A DNA stretch of 64,000 nucleotides. Source: Prionailurus bengalensis (Eukaryota; Chordata; Mammalia; Carnivora; Felidae). Shown here one piece after another: positions 22,644 to 35,029 of the stretch (positions are counted from its first letter, which is position 1; the number at the start of each line of letters is the position of its first letter). The stretch lies in assembly GCF_016509475.1 (NCBI RefSeq), contig NC_057350.1:48994501-49058500 (forward strand), in the 5' to 3' direction. The position numbers and the translations under genes are program-made. The notes under the pieces were generated by a model. It was not told the DNA's origin. It worked only from the letters and a program-made list of their open reading frames with translations, and made no database searches.

Positions 22644-22866
22644 TTATTTATTTTTATCTTTTATTTTAGAGAGAGAGAGAGAGAGCACACATATGACAGG
22701 AGAGAGGGGCAGAGGGGGAGAGAGAGAGAAAGAGAGGGAGAATCTTAAGCAGGCTCCACACTTAGAGTGGAGCCCAATGTGGGGCTCGATCCCATGACCC
22801 TGGATCATGACCTAAACTGAAATCAAGAGTTGGATGCTCAATTGACTGAGCCATGCAGGTGCCCCT
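22644..22866 (-). mobile_element. Older CAN-SINE, antisense
   Basis: GA-rich middle, then 'gggctcgatcccatgaccct' and reverse-complement head 'gactgagccatgcaggtgcc'. The 'atcccatgaccctgg' variant is shared with the old copy at 2137-2367. The TSD is diverged and not certain. Confidence 0.92.
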
Positions 22867-22869
22867 TTA

Positions 22870-24318
22870 AAGTTTTAAGTGATCAGGAAAATGGTGTCTC
22901 TCTGGGGTGGCTGATGGTTGGAGTGGTCACCTCTTCTGTATGAACACCTTGAGCACCTCTGTGACTTGTACATTTTGTCAGATTTGGAGTCTGGCCAATA
23001 AGAGATAAACTTGCCCAAACAGAATAGCTATTAAGGAAGTGGAGTTGGAATCACATCTTCCTGAAAATAAAGTTGAAACTTCAAGTTTGGGCAGGGGGAA
23101 AGGGAAGGTTTCATTTTACAGAGTGACTGAGTGGTTTTCACATTCTTCCCTCAATCATGATGAAGAAGATATCACATTATATGAATTATATCAACTGTAC
23201 TTATTATTTTAATGACTGAACCCCATCCTCTATCTCCCATGGACCTGTAAGGTCTTTGTTGAGCAAAAACTGCCTTCTCATCTTTGTATCCCCACTACCT
23301 AGCATGGTGCTTGGAGACTGGAGACCTTTGATAACCACAAATAGATATCACAATTGTGAGAATAACTGGAATTAAGGACAGACTGTAACAAGGGAGAGCT
23401 TGAGGTGAGCATTTGTGTTCCCAGACTGTCTGGGGAAGAGGACACTCATCAATGCAACCATTCCAGGTCTTTGGAAAGAAACACTAAATATCCAATATCT
23501 TGTAGAAGTTTAAAAAGAAACAAAGAGCTTTCTAATCATTACAGACTACAAAATATCATGAGCTTCCTGGGAGCCATATCACCATCAGAGTTGTTTAACA
23601 GAGGTGTCATAGCCAATTACAGATGATGTAAATGTATTCAGTGAACATTGGACTTTTGATTTTGTTCCAAATCAAGAGTTAATTCTTGATCCCTAAAGTA
23701 GATTGATCCCTAAACTAGAGTTAGCCTATTCATATGGCCACAATAACTTATTAAGTACATCCCATGATGATGGTCAGTATCCTTGCTCTGGCTCTATAGT
23801 CACAGCTGAGAAGGCTTTAGGTGGTTTTGTTTTCTAAGACAATTTTTCCAGGAGAAGAAAACAAGGGTTCTAAGACAACTTAGCTTGATTGTAAGATCAG
23901 GTACATCTTTGATAAATTATAGGTTAACTTTATAGCACTAATTGGTCTTTTGTAGGTTTGATTAGGATTACAAGAGTTTTATGAGAATTTAATAATGCCC
24001 AACAACCAGACTAACACTGTTCAAGATGTATCAGTCAAAATGTTGGGAACTGAGTCTACTTTTGACCTCCCTGCCTCCAGTCTTGTTTTGCGTGACCCAT
24101 TTTCTTCTCTTATGGAAAAATGACCATTCTCAAATATAAAACTAAACATTAAACAACACCCCTTTCCATAAGGTCCTTTAATGGCACCTAATCACCTTCA
24201 AAAGGAAATCTAAATTGCCCTGAATGATCTTCCCTTTGACTACCTCTTGGCCTCTATGTTAAGGCAGGTTAACAATTTACAGCCTCCAATTGTGACACAT
24301 CACTCCCATCACTTCAGA
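22870..24318. other. Mostly unassigned, weak L2 pieces
   Basis: An L2/MIR3-like end may lie at 23235-23335 ('tctttgtatccccactacct', 'agcatggtgcttggagac'). Another L2-like patch is around 24180-24260. The frame at 23405-23626 has no recognisable domain. Confidence 0.4.
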
Positions 24319-24319
24319 T

Positions 24320-24530
24320 CAGCGATTCTCCACAGGGAATAATTTTATCCTTGGGGGACATTTAACACTGCCTAGAGACATTTTTGGTTATCACAACTCA
24401 TGAGATGCTGCTGGCATCTAGTGGGTAGAGGCCGGAGATGCTGCTAAACATCCTACAATGAAAGAACAATTCCTCGTATCAAAGAATTAACCAGCCCAAA
24501 ATGTCAATAGTGCTTTACTGAGAAACTCTG
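24320..24530 (+). mobile_element. MER20 (hAT-Charlie DNA transposon)
   Basis: 'ttgggggacatttaacactg', 'gagacatttttggttatcac', 'gctggcatctagtgggtaga', 'gatgctgctaaacatcctac' and 'ccagcccaaaatgtcaatag' cover nearly the full MER20 consensus in order. Confidence 0.85.
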
Positions 24531-24606
24531 CTTTAGATAAATGAGTGATAGTAAATTATAGGCAACAAACCTTGAGAGAAGTCCCTTTAAAATAGTGTCT
24601 CTAAAA

Positions 24607-24832
24607 GAAGGTTGGCAGACTATGGCCCATGGTTCAAATCTGGCCCACTGCCTGTTTTTGTAAGTAAATTGTATCGGCACACAGCCATGCGTATTTGTTT
24701 ATGTATTGCCATCTTGTCTCTAACACTTTTGCCGCAGAGATGAGTAGTTGTGACAGAGACCATATGGCCTACAAACTAAAATATTTTCTATCTGGCTCTT
24801 TACAGAAAAATATGTCAACTCCAGCTCTAAAA
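24607..24832 (-). mobile_element. hAT MER-type DNA transposon
   Basis: 'ggcagactatggcccatggt', 'gcccactgcctgtttttgta', 'gtagttgtgacagagaccat' and 'ctggctctttacagaaaaat' cover a complete small hAT element. The same family in reverse orientation lies at 44305-44512. Strand is given relative to the 'ctgtaaagggcc' orientation. Confidence 0.75.
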
Positions 24833-24834
24833 CA

Positions 24835-25558
24835 ACTCTACAGTTCCACTCCTAAGATGGCAGAAAATGTAGTATACAATTAAGATTTCTATGTAGGAAA
24901 GAAAATACTTTTTTCCCCCCAACGGGCACACTATTTCTGTTTTAGAACAGAAACTACAGGCATAGGGTAACAACTGGATGTCCAACTACTCTTCTGGGAA
25001 GAGTACTCTGGGAAAAGCATTTCCTGTGAACTAAGAATGAGCTTTGCTGGCAAGATATCATCAAAAAGAGAAGTTTAGGGCTTGGAAGGGGTAGGTTAGG
25101 GTGGGAGAGGTGAAGTGGGGTAAGAAAAGCTTAGTCATCAGATATTGCTATTTCCTCCCTAGGAATCTTTCCACTCGGTATCATCTGAACACAGCCTAAT
25201 GTGTCTTTTAAGGCAGACAGATCCCATCACTTCTCAGCTTCAGGCACTTGCTAAAATTTGCAAGGAAAAATGGGTAGGGGCAGAGAAGCATACGGCTATT
25301 ATGAGGAAAACAGCTAATCAAACAAGCCTTTGGCAGCCTCACTCTGGCTCCATCAAAGCAAGAATTTGCTTAGTGGTTGGATCTTCCTTTAACTTTAGCA
25401 GATTGCTAATGAAACGAGGAGCAAGCCAAAGACACAAAAGACATGTGACCCTTGAAATGTTTGCTAGGATTTCCCCACATGGTTAGTGTTGGCACTTGTA
25501 ACAGTTGAAAACACAGGTATCTTTCAGACACACAAAATGCCAACTTAATGCATAAGCT

Positions 25559-25598
<40 letters not shown>

Positions 25599-26170
25599 CA
25601 TTAATTTATTGTGTTAATAGAGAAGGAAACTGATTCCTTATAACTACTATGTACCCACATGCACATACATGCCACACACTACTTTTTATTTCATGAGGTA
25701 TTTAGAATTAGGGCAGCTTCCCAGGAGCCAGAGGAGAGGGAGATGAGCTTTCATGGTTCCTCAAGTGGGGCATATTTTCTCTGGGGGCAGATGGGATGGG
25801 GGGGAGGGGAGGAAGATACTCCTGTAATGGGGACACGTATATCAGGCAAACCAAAATCAGAATTTCCCCAGGTATCTCTGAAAAAAATAACATGTGCAAA
25901 CAGCTAGAGAGTTAAGGTTTACAAAATAAAATAGAGGTTGTCCTCAGGGCAAATGCCTACTTCAGCAATATGATATACAAGGACAATGTAAAACCAAATA
26001 GTACCTTTGTGAATATTATTCTAAAAAGTGCTTTCTGGTGGCAGATGTAGTTCTGAAAACATGAGATGAAGTCTTGGAGCAGCAACAACATTGGGAAACT
26101 GAACCTGAGATTCTTACATCAAGCCCGAGATCCTAAAAGGGAGCTTTTCCTAGGGAAAAAAGAAAATTTA
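24835..26170. other. Unassigned sequence with (TA)n and a G-rich run
   Basis: Includes (TA)18 at 25562-25597 and a G-quadruplex-type motif at 25783-25809. The open frames at 25199-25486 (+) and 25659-25907 (+) show no recognised domain. Confidence 0.45.
25562..25597. repeat. (TA)18 microsatellite
   Basis: Uninterrupted TA repeat of 36 bp. Confidence 0.97.
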
Positions 26171-26171
26171 A

Positions 26172-26370
26172 GGGGCACCTGGGTGGCTCAGTCGGTTAAG
26201 TGTCCAACTTCAGCTCAGGTCGTCATCTCACTATTTGTGATTTCGAGCTCTGCTGACAGCTCAGAGCCTGGAGCCTGCTTTGGATTCTGTGTCTCCCTCT
26301 CTCTGCCCCTCCCCTGCTCACACTCTGTCTCTGTCTCTCTCAAAAATAAACATTAAAAAAAATTTTTAAT
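26172..26370 (+). mobile_element. CAN-SINE, sense, with internal deletion
   Basis: Head 'ggggcacctgggtggctcag'. After the B-box region 'tttcgagctctgctgacagc' about 14 bases are missing, so the 'ccccgcgtcgggctctg' part is cut. The tail is A-rich and its end is uncertain. Confidence 0.95.
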
Positions 26371-26494
26371 AAAAAAATTAGAAAAAAAACTTAAAACTGC
26401 ATCAAGTAATTATAAAAGCCTAAATACACTGGGACCATGGAAGAAATTCAATTATTAGTTGAAAATCTTCCCCAGTTAAAAAAAAAAAAAAAAA

Positions 26495-26864
26495 GACAAA
26501 TAGGATTATTTAAGGTGAATTCTATGAGACTTCCAAAGAACAAATCATCTCAGGCTCTTCTAGAGAAGAGAAAAAGAGGAACATTCCCAATGTATTCTGA
26601 GGCAAACATAACTTTAATGCCAAAACTAGTAAAGGATAGCTTGTAAAAAGAAAGTTACAGGCAAATTTCAAAACACAGATGCACAGATTATAAACAAAAT
26701 CTTAACAATCCAAGCACAGTAGTTGAAAAAAATAAATAAAGCATCATGGCTGAGTTGAGATTTTCATAGGAATTCAAGGGTGGTTTAAAAGACAATCTAT
26801 AGATGTCCTTTACCACATTATCATTATTGGAGAAAAACAAGGTGATCTCAGCTTTGCAGGAAAC

Positions 26865-26895
<31 letters not shown>

Positions 26896-28255
26896 CACTT
26901 GATAAAATTCAATACAAATTCCTAACAAAAGATTTTGTGTATTTGCTGTTAAGCATGTTTTTTCCAAAAGGAATGAAGAGTCCCAAAGCAGACAGACATG
27001 AACATAGAAATTTGAAATGTTATTTTTAAGATCAATGGGGAAAGTAGAAAAGTACGTAATAAACAGTGTTGAGTGAAATGATTCTCCTTCAGGAAAAGAA
27101 AATTAACTAAACCTCTTACATCATACCATGCACAAAACCAATCCTAGATGAATTAAGAACATCAAATAAGTGGCAACATTTTAAGACATTTAGAAGAAAA
27201 TTTGAGAGAATATAACCTCAGGGTAGAGAAGGTCATCTTAAGACATAAAAAGCACTAGCCATGAAAAAATGTTAACAAATTCACCCATGTTAAAATTAGA
27301 ACTTCTATTCATCAAAAGATAGCATGAGCAAAGTGAAAAGACAAGTCACATACTAGAAGGTTTTTAACTGCAATACATTCAAACGACAAAGGCCAAGTAA
27401 CTAAAATATATAAAAGCTCTTACATATCAGTAAAAGACAAACAACCCATTAGATAAAGGGACACCAGTCTTGAACAGTTACTTCACAAAGAGAAGGGAGA
27501 AATGGCCACTATACATATCACATATGCCTAACCTCTTTGGCATCTCAATTTGCATTGTCTTGGTTACTAATAAAATGCCAATTTATACCCATTAGATTAG
27601 CAAAAGTCTCAAATCCTGGAAACAAGTACTGGCAAGGATGTGGATCAAAAGGAATTTACATATGCGCTATTATGTGGAAATTGCACAGTCACCTGGGAAA
27701 ATAATTGGCATTATCTACCTTCTATGTTGAATATTAGCATACAGTGTGACCTAGCAATTCCATATCCACCCCCAAAGGCAAGTATAAGAATGTTCATAGT
27801 AGCAAAACCATAATTTTTTTTAAAAAGAAACAATCTAAAAATTCATCAACAGGAAAGGGATACATTTCCATATACCCTCACGAAGGCCTATTATACAATA
27901 TAAGTAAATTATAATTATGTGTAACAACACCAAGGAATTGCAAAGTTGGATGACAAAAGCAAGTTGAAAAATATTATATTGAGAATGGGAGAATTTGAAT
28001 AAAGCTTAAGGAACAAAATTTAACAAAATATTCTTAGGGATTAAATACATATAAAAATTCCCCCCAAAAAAATGAAGGATGCAATTGATAAAAATAAACT
28101 TCATGATAGTAGTTACCATGTAATGGAGGCAAGAGAAAACAATGTTATAATGTTTCAGTTCTCAATTTCACTGTAAGTTCATGAATGTTCATTATTTTTC
28201 TTTAGAATTTATATATGTCACCTATTGTTTTGTATGTATAAAAGTAATATGATAA
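26495..28255 (+). mobile_element. Highly diverged sense L1M (ORF2 into 3' UTR)
   Basis: Follows ORF2 order from 'agaggaacattcccaatgta' and 'ggaattcaagggtggtttaa' to 'gaacttctattcatcaaaag', 'tggcaaggatgtggatcaaa' and 'tgtgacctagcaattccata', then a 3' UTR-like end. Many indels and stops. Confidence 0.72.
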
Positions 28256-28259
28256 GTAT

Positions 28260-28815
28260 TTTAATGCAAACACACTGATGTAGACAAAGTTCAAAAAGAG
28301 AAGTCTGAAAACAGATCTAGCAGGAAACACATGGGTTAATTCAAGGTAAACCAATTAAAGATGAGATTGTTTCCACCAATAATAATAGCAAGTCTCTTTG
28401 CCCAATGTACTCATCAGGGAACACCTGGTCTGGAGACTATGAGCCAGGAAGATTAGGTTGTTTCCTTCGTATTTACACAAATCACTAAGATAATGTGTCT
28501 GAAACAAGTTGAGATCTTATTACAAAACTGTGTAGAAATGAAAAAAAAACAAGTCATAGAAAGCAAATATTTTTTTAGTCTCTCACAGTCAAAATAGGAA
28601 TGAATGAGATGTGGACAACTACCTTGGGCCCACATGCCTGCCCTGACAGGGAAATGGAGATTCAGTCCTTTGTAGGGAGGGGATCTCCAGATTGGGGAAA
28701 GAGTGTCACCAAGTCACATTAGTGCAAAGATGTAAAACTTCACCCAGATCCCCTGTTTATCAAGAATCATTCTGACTGATAAGTGATAGAATTATGAAGC
28801 TAGTTCAGTTTTTTC
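28260..28815. other. Unassigned sequence
   Basis: No recognisable feature. Confidence 0.45.
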
Positions 28816-28818
28816 TTT

Positions 28819-29040
28819 TTTTGTTCCTTCTTTAAAAAAAATATTTATTTATTATTTTTGAGAGAGAGTGACCATGTTGCAAGTGAGGGAGGGGCAGAGA
28901 GAGAAAGAGAGAGGATCCGAAGCAGGCTCTGCTGACAGCAGTGAGCCTAGTATGGGGCTCCAACTCAGGAACTGTGAAATCTTGACCTGAGTCAAAGTTA
29001 GAGGCTCAGTCAACTCAGACACCAGGCACTCAGGTGCCCC
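28819..29040 (-). mobile_element. Older CAN-SINE, antisense
   Basis: GA-rich middle, 'gaagcaggctctgctgacag', and right end 'caggcactcaggtgccc'. The tRNA-like head has a small duplicated or scrambled part ('cagtcaactcagacaccagg'). Diverged TSD at about 28805-28818 and 29041-29055. Confidence 0.92.
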
Positions 29041-29084
29041 TCAGTCTTTTTCTTTATATATGTGTACCTGTATGTGTGCTTAAA

Positions 29085-29085
<1 letters not shown>

Positions 29086-29120
<35 letters not shown>
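29086..29120. repeat. (CA)n microsatellite
   Basis: About 17 CA units. Confidence 0.96.
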
Positions 29121-29124
<4 letters not shown>

Positions 29125-30640
29125 TGGTAGCAATAGCCAGTCCTGTGTGAGTCAGGGCATCATGAGTCACCAATCTTTGGAGATCAACACCCCTGCTCCA
29201 AGCTGAGGAAACCATACCAAAAACATTGCAACAACACCTTCTACGTAGCAACTAAAGGACTGCAGACAATCCAGGACAATGTCTGTCTAAATGTTCCCTG
29301 AAATTGTGTACAAATAGGAAGTCAGTTTGGGGCATCAAATACCTATTTGACCAAGGGGAAAAGGTTCTAAGCACTTACAACCTACACAAGCATGCTCTCT
29401 AGCGGATATGGAGGCTGCTTTCAAATGAACACTTGGACTAAGTAACTTCCCTCTGCTTTCTCATGGAAACAGATTTGTCGTGGTAGAATCTGGAGACAGG
29501 GAGTAGCTTCAGCTATAAGATTATCCCTAAATGTTACCAAGTTCTATGTGCTGTAGCCATGTGTTGTGGCCTTTCTTAGTACACTCACTCTACTGGCACA
29601 GCATCAATGTCCTTTATGGACAGAATCACCAAACCTGTGGATCTCAAAGATGATATCCTGGTATGGCCAACCTATTCATTTCAGAAAGTTAGTCTTCATT
29701 CCAGAAAGTCGGTCATCGGTAACAGACAACACTGCTGAAAAAAGCATTATAAAAGGGAAATGAAACAGTGCAATTTAAAACGCTGATATTTGCTTTTATT
29801 AATTGTTCAACATCATGGTTACCAACAGTTGATTTTAGAACACAGAGAGTTTTGAAAGTACACTCGAAGAAATTATCTTAGAAGCAGCTAAATAGGGCAG
29901 CTTGCCCACTTGGATAATTGAGGGAATGACTTTTATACTGCCCTGAAAATTGATATTCGTATTTTTCATTCCCAATGAAATGCATGTAACCGTTTATAAA
30001 GGAGGAGAGAAAAGGAAAGAAGAAGCAAGTTCAAATGAGCAAACAGATGCAAATAAAAACAATAAATCCTTCAGCTAGAATTTGGGATTATAGTATCCCT
30101 CATTCGGATGACAGGTCATTGAACCTGAGAGAACCTGGTAAAGCTTTCCTCACGCTTCACTGAAGAAACCTAAGGTGCAGAATAATGAACTGGAAGCCAG
30201 GACTTAACCAGAAGCACCCTACTACACACTCAGGATTTTCTAGTCTTTTATTTTACCTTAAAAATCTGAGTGTTTTTTTTTTCCTATTTGGTCTTTAATA
30301 TAGCCACAGGAAAGCAGAAAGGCACGATTCACTGGTTTTGCCTCTATGTGTAGCTTACAAAACTTTCAGGAATGAAAAAATTCAACATCACACCACCTCC
30401 CCCATATCTTAGAATACAATTGAAGCATTAGGAATATGTGGCATGCTCATTGAGGGTTTTGTGTACTCCCAGGCAGAGGGTAGGAGCTTACTCAATTAGC
30501 ACAATAGACAAGTACGAAAAGAGAAATAAAATGTAACTAGATTTAACAGGGAAGAAAATCACTCAAATCTTAACTTGTAGATTGCTTTATGCAACTAATT
30601 GAAGTCTTCCTACAGATGCTGCCAGATTAAGGAGAGAAAC
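29125..30640. other. Unassigned, possibly single-copy sequence
   Basis: About 1.5 kb without any repeat I recognise. The frame at 29566-29763 (+) has no domain. Confidence 0.45.
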
Positions 30641-30657
30641 AAGAGCATCACATTACA

Positions 30658-30873
30658 GGGGCGCCTGGGTGGCGCAGTCGGTTAAGCGTCTGACTTCAGC
30701 CAGGTCACGATCTCTCGGTCCGTGAGTTCGAGCCCCGCGTCAGGCTCTGGGCTGATGGCTCAGAGCCTGGAGCCTGTTTCCGATTCTGTGCCTCCCTCTC
30801 TCTCTGCCCCTCCCCCGTTCATGCTCTGTCTCTCTCTGTCCCAAAAATAAATAAACATTGAAAAAAAAAAAAA
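30658..30873 (+). mobile_element. Young felid CAN-SINE, sense
   Basis: Near-consensus young form: 'ggcgcagtcggttaagcgtc', 'cagccaggtcacgatctctc' and 'gggctgatggctcagagcct', with intact CpGs and a pure A tail. TSD of 16 bp at 30641-30656 and 30874-30889. Confidence 0.98.
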
Positions 30874-31159
30874 AAGAGCATCACATTACTTCGTAGAAAA
30901 ATAGCTCAGCCTCTTTAACTATCAGAGACCCAGCATTCAGCTTTTAAAGAAGAATATATTCTTCCCAAATCCTTGGGGATCAATGTCTCAGAAACCAAAG
31001 ACAGAAGTCCACAGAGCAATGACACAGAATGAAATAAAAGAAATATTCCATTTTAGAAGACACCAGGGTGAGAAATTCACAGTTATGAAAAACTTTTCCC
31101 TTTAACAAAATAAGAAACATCAGGCATTAGTCATCAGGTATAGAACTGAGTGGGTCCCT

Positions 31160-31310
31160 GGGCGCCTGAGTGGCTCAGCTGGTTAAGCATACAACTTCGG
31201 CTCAGGTCATGATCTCACAGTTCGTAAGTTCAAGCCCCGTGTAGAGCTCTGTGCTGACAGCTCAGAACCTGGAGCCTGCTTCAGATTCTGTCTCCCTTTC
31301 TCTGCTTCCC

Positions 31311-31346
<36 letters not shown>

Positions 31347-31367
31347 AAAAACAAACATTTTTAAAAA
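31160..31367 (+). mobile_element. CAN-SINE, sense
   Basis: Head 'gggcgcctgagtggctcagc', body 'cttcggctcaggtcatgatc', expanded CT tract at about 31319-31346, tail 'aaaaacaaacattttta'. No clear TSD. Confidence 0.95.
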
Positions 31368-31419
31368 ATGACAAACTTGCACCAAAAGTTTGGACTGTCC
31401 CATTCTACTTGATTATACA

Positions 31420-31420
<1 letters not shown>

Positions 31421-31460
<40 letters not shown>
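31421..31460. repeat. (AC)20 microsatellite
   Basis: Forty uninterrupted bases of AC, 50 bp beyond a CAN-SINE tail. Confidence 0.97.
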
Positions 31461-31462
<2 letters not shown>

Positions 31463-31464
31463 CA

Positions 31465-32745
31465 CGAGAATGTGATTGTAGTTTGTGTGAGCACTGGCCA
31501 TTGCTGACCTGGAGGTGTAATTACTTTGAAGTAACCAGAGATCTTGGCCCCATTGAGGAGCTGTTCATAAACTTCCAGCTAGATTTACAAAGTATTTGAA
31601 TGAAACAAACAAATCAATCTCAGTTTCTCAGGGGCTAACTACTCATATCAACTTTCTTTCTTTCCACAATAGTCTACTTTGGGCCTTTTCCTACCCTTTA
31701 GAACCTCCTTTGATATTCTAAAATAGGTGGCTGAAATTCCAATCAAGCCATTTTGCCTTCACCAGCCAGTTTGGCAAGGCAAGGAAATTGAAACAGTACA
31801 AACTAATTTTTACAATAGTTATATGTAAATGAATTTCAATTATCCACATACTCATCACTACATCACTCATGACACCACTGTTTATTTTTTCCAACCATTA
31901 TACTTAAAATCCACGATGTCTATACTATTCTATCCCCAGAGGAAAGCAAGGACTATTAGGGCCATTCTTCAATGCCTAGACCAGGAAACTTAGCCAGCTC
32001 CAGTTTCCTTGTCGGGGTAAAGCCATGGGATTTAGAGCAGCCTAGTGAAGGCTTGATCTCCATCAAGTGAAGGCTTGATGATCTCCAGCCTATCTAGAGT
32101 AAAGGATGATTTGCTCCAAGTCAGCGCATAGCTGGGACTACCATGTTCCCTCCAGCATAGTACAGCAAGAAAAGTACTTCCCTAGGAGTCAGAGACCCAG
32201 ATTCTGGTCCTGTCTCTGCTACTCTCACATTTCCACAGAAGTTGTACAACCTCACCGAGTCTCATGTCTCTCTGAGTTTTGATTTGGACTCTAGCTAACA
32301 TCCCTTCCAGCTACAAGCTTCTTTGAGTCCTTCCCTCTTCTAGCGCTATGCTTTCACTGACTAAAACTTGGAAAAGTTCAAGATTCATTGTTTGGAGACT
32401 TAATGGCTATTGCAACCCCTGCCAAGTTGGGAATCACCTCCAGCTGTTACCCCAGTCTTGGCCCTCTAGGGAGACAGTTGGAATGTTTTTTAATAAACAG
32501 GGCTAGCCCTTGGCTAAGTAGCAAATAGGTGCAATCTTTGTTTTACATGCCTTCCGACTTCCCTTACAGAATACCCTTCATGCCAGACAAGTCTCTTGTA
32601 TCCCATGGAACCCAGTGCTCAGCAGTCAATTAAGCCACAGGCAGATGATGGCTGATAGGCACTAAGATAGGATTCCAGAAACTGTGTTGGAACAGAAGAT
32701 GCTTAGACAATAAAAAAGATTTTAAAACATCCCCGCATCTGTCCC
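31465..32745. other. Mostly unassigned, weak MIR
   Basis: A MIR-like antisense patch lies at about 32165-32320 ('gattctggtcctgtctctgc'). A short imperfect tandem duplication lies at about 32045-32085. Nothing else recognised. Confidence 0.4.
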
Positions 32746-32749
32746 TCTC

Positions 32750-33755
32750 TTAGTCATCCCCACCTCTTCCACCCTTCCAGTTACTCAGGCCCAAGTTTTA
32801 AGTGCCGTCCTTGGTTCCTCTTTCTTTTTTATACCTTTCATCTAACCCATCAGCAAATCCTATCATCTCTACCTTGACTTATATCTAAAATCCAACTATT
32901 CTTCACCACTCTTTTTATTATTACTCTCATTTAAATATTTGAGGGATAGTATACAGAGGGAAAGAAAAGAATAAACAAAGAGACACAGACTGGGTTTAAT
33001 GCAGCAGTCAGTGGAGAGTAGAAAGAACATTTTTGTGTGAAGGAATGCCATATGGAGGTATATTTTATTAATATAACTTTGCAGCTAGTACTGAGGGGAA
33101 CATACTTCTCATCTAGCTTTGGTTACAGCATCTTAACCAGTCTCCCTGCTTCTGCACATGCCCCCCAACAGCCCATTCCCAACAGGATTAACAGTAATCC
33201 TATTAAAGGGTAAAAAAGATCATGCTCAAAACTCCCCCATGGCTTCCCAGCTCTCTAGGATTCAAAGATAAAATCTCAGTATGATATTACTGGACTCTAC
33301 CACCTCTCTGACCTTTCTCCCACTCTTCCTCACTTGCCCTGGCCCCAGCTCCTGTGCCATTTTTAGATACACCAGGCAGTCTGCTTAGGACCTTCATTCT
33401 TGTTGTCAGCTTGCTTGGAAATCCATCCCCTCAGTGCCCCCACAAGCCCTTCTCCCTCTCTGTCTTCAAATCTGTTCAAATCTGACGTGTAGAGGCTTTC
33501 ACAGACCATCTTGTATAAAAACGTGCACACACACACCCCCTCTGTATCCCCTTGTCCTTTTTAATGTTATTCCATTTACCACCACCTGACATCATATATA
33601 TTTGCTTGTTATATTTTACTCTCCCTCGTCCCTTCCCTACACCAGAGCAGAGCTGTGTCTTGTTTACTGTTGGACTTCTGCTGCTGGCATACTGCCTGCC
33701 ATATCCTGAGGACTCAGATATTTGTGAGATAAATGGGCTGAGACATGGATGAATC
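32750..33755 (+). mobile_element. L2, sense, 3' portion
   Basis: Matches the L2 3' end in order: 'actcccccatggcttcccag', 'gataaaatctcagtatgata', 'ccactcttcctcacttgccc', 'tccctctctgtcttcaaatc', 'agagcagagctgtgtcttgt' and 'ttgtgagataaatgggctga'. Interrupted by unassigned sequence at about 32920-33120. Confidence 0.75.
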
Positions 33756-33759
33756 ACTC

Positions 33760-34175
33760 TCCAGCGCAGAAAGATATATGTTAGTCCTTCTGGCTACTCT
33801 TCACAGCACACCTACTCCTATATTCTAGGAAGGTCACATCTAAATGATATCCAACCCTGCTGGGACAGACTTTGATTCATTGTCTTCTTACAATAAAGTA
33901 CTATATTGCTAAAAATCTTCTACACATGAGATTTCCTCTTTTTTCCTTGTTTCATTATCTGTTCATCCAAATGCACAAAATTATCTTGACTGATACGTCA
34001 CTCTGATCATACAATCTTTCACTCACTCTGTTTATCAAAATAGTTTCCTAGAATAAGCTTTAGGAAGGGGAGATTTTCAAGTGTCCACACTCTGATTTCC
34101 ATTATCTGAGACACTGGATGCCAATTCAAAGACAAATGAATGAGTTTGTGTAGACTGAGAGAAGAGTGAAGGGAA
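33760..34175. other. Unassigned sequence
   Basis: No recognisable feature. Confidence 0.45.
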
Positions 34176-34179
34176 CCAG

Positions 34180-34650
34180 AATTCATTGAGTGTCTACCAG
34201 GAGGAAGCACTGTGCTATGAGCTTGATAAATGTTATCTCAACAAAGCTATGGTATTTACGTAAGTGTTCACATGAAGGTGACAGAGGGTCAATTACATAA
34301 ATGAAGAAACTGAAACTGGGAGTAGTTAAAATTTTTAGCCAAAGTTAGGGGCGCCTGGGTGGTTCAGTCGGTTAAGCATCTAACTTCGACTCAGGTCATG
34401 ATCTCGCGGTTTGTGAGTTCAAGCCCTGCGTTGGGCTCTGTGCTGACAGCTCAGAGCCTGGAGCCTGCTTTGGATTCTGTATCTCCTCCTCTCTCTGCCC
34501 CTCCCATGCTCATACTCTGTCTCTCTCTGCTCTTACTAATAAATAAATGCTTTCAAAAAAAAATTTTTTTAGCCAAAGTTCAAATTAAAGAATTGAGATT
34601 CTAACTCAGATATGAATCCAAAATCCATCCTCTTTCAATACCAAAGACAA
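34180..34650 (+). mobile_element. MIR split by a CAN-SINE
   Basis: 'attcattgagtgtctaccag', 'gcactgtgctatgagcttga' and 'aaatgaagaaactgaaactg' match the MIR core. After the SINE it resumes with 'attgagattctaactcagat'. A well-ordered MIR. Confidence 0.7.
34348..34565 (+). mobile_element. CAN-SINE, sense
   Basis: Head 'ggggcgcctgggtggttcag', body 'cttcgactcaggtcatgatc', tail 'aataaataaatgctttcaaa'. TSD of 15 bp at 34332-34346 and 34566-34580. Confidence 0.97.
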
Positions 34651-35029
34651 GACATTCACACCATTAATCTTTCCTTCTTCTTCTCCTCACTCACCAGATC
34701 ACAACTAATACTCTTTGGCTAAGGATTATTTGAGGGTTCACCCTAGAGAGTATTCTAATGAGTCATTCCCACGCACAAACACTATAGCCTCTGAAACCAA
34801 GCCTATCTAACATGCAAAAAAATGATTTATCACTTTTTTCAAGGAAATGCCCTTCAGTTTAAGAAAACATTCACATACAGATGAAGACATAGCTACATAT
34901 TTAATTCCATATACGTTTAAAACATTTAAAACTATTGTTCCAGACTAGTTACCTGAAATAATAAAAAGAACTGATTTCCAAATATTGTGTAGTCCATTTC
35001 AGTTCCTTTTCTCCATAGACATTTGAGAA
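34651..35029. other. Unassigned sequence
   Basis: No recognisable feature. Confidence 0.45.
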
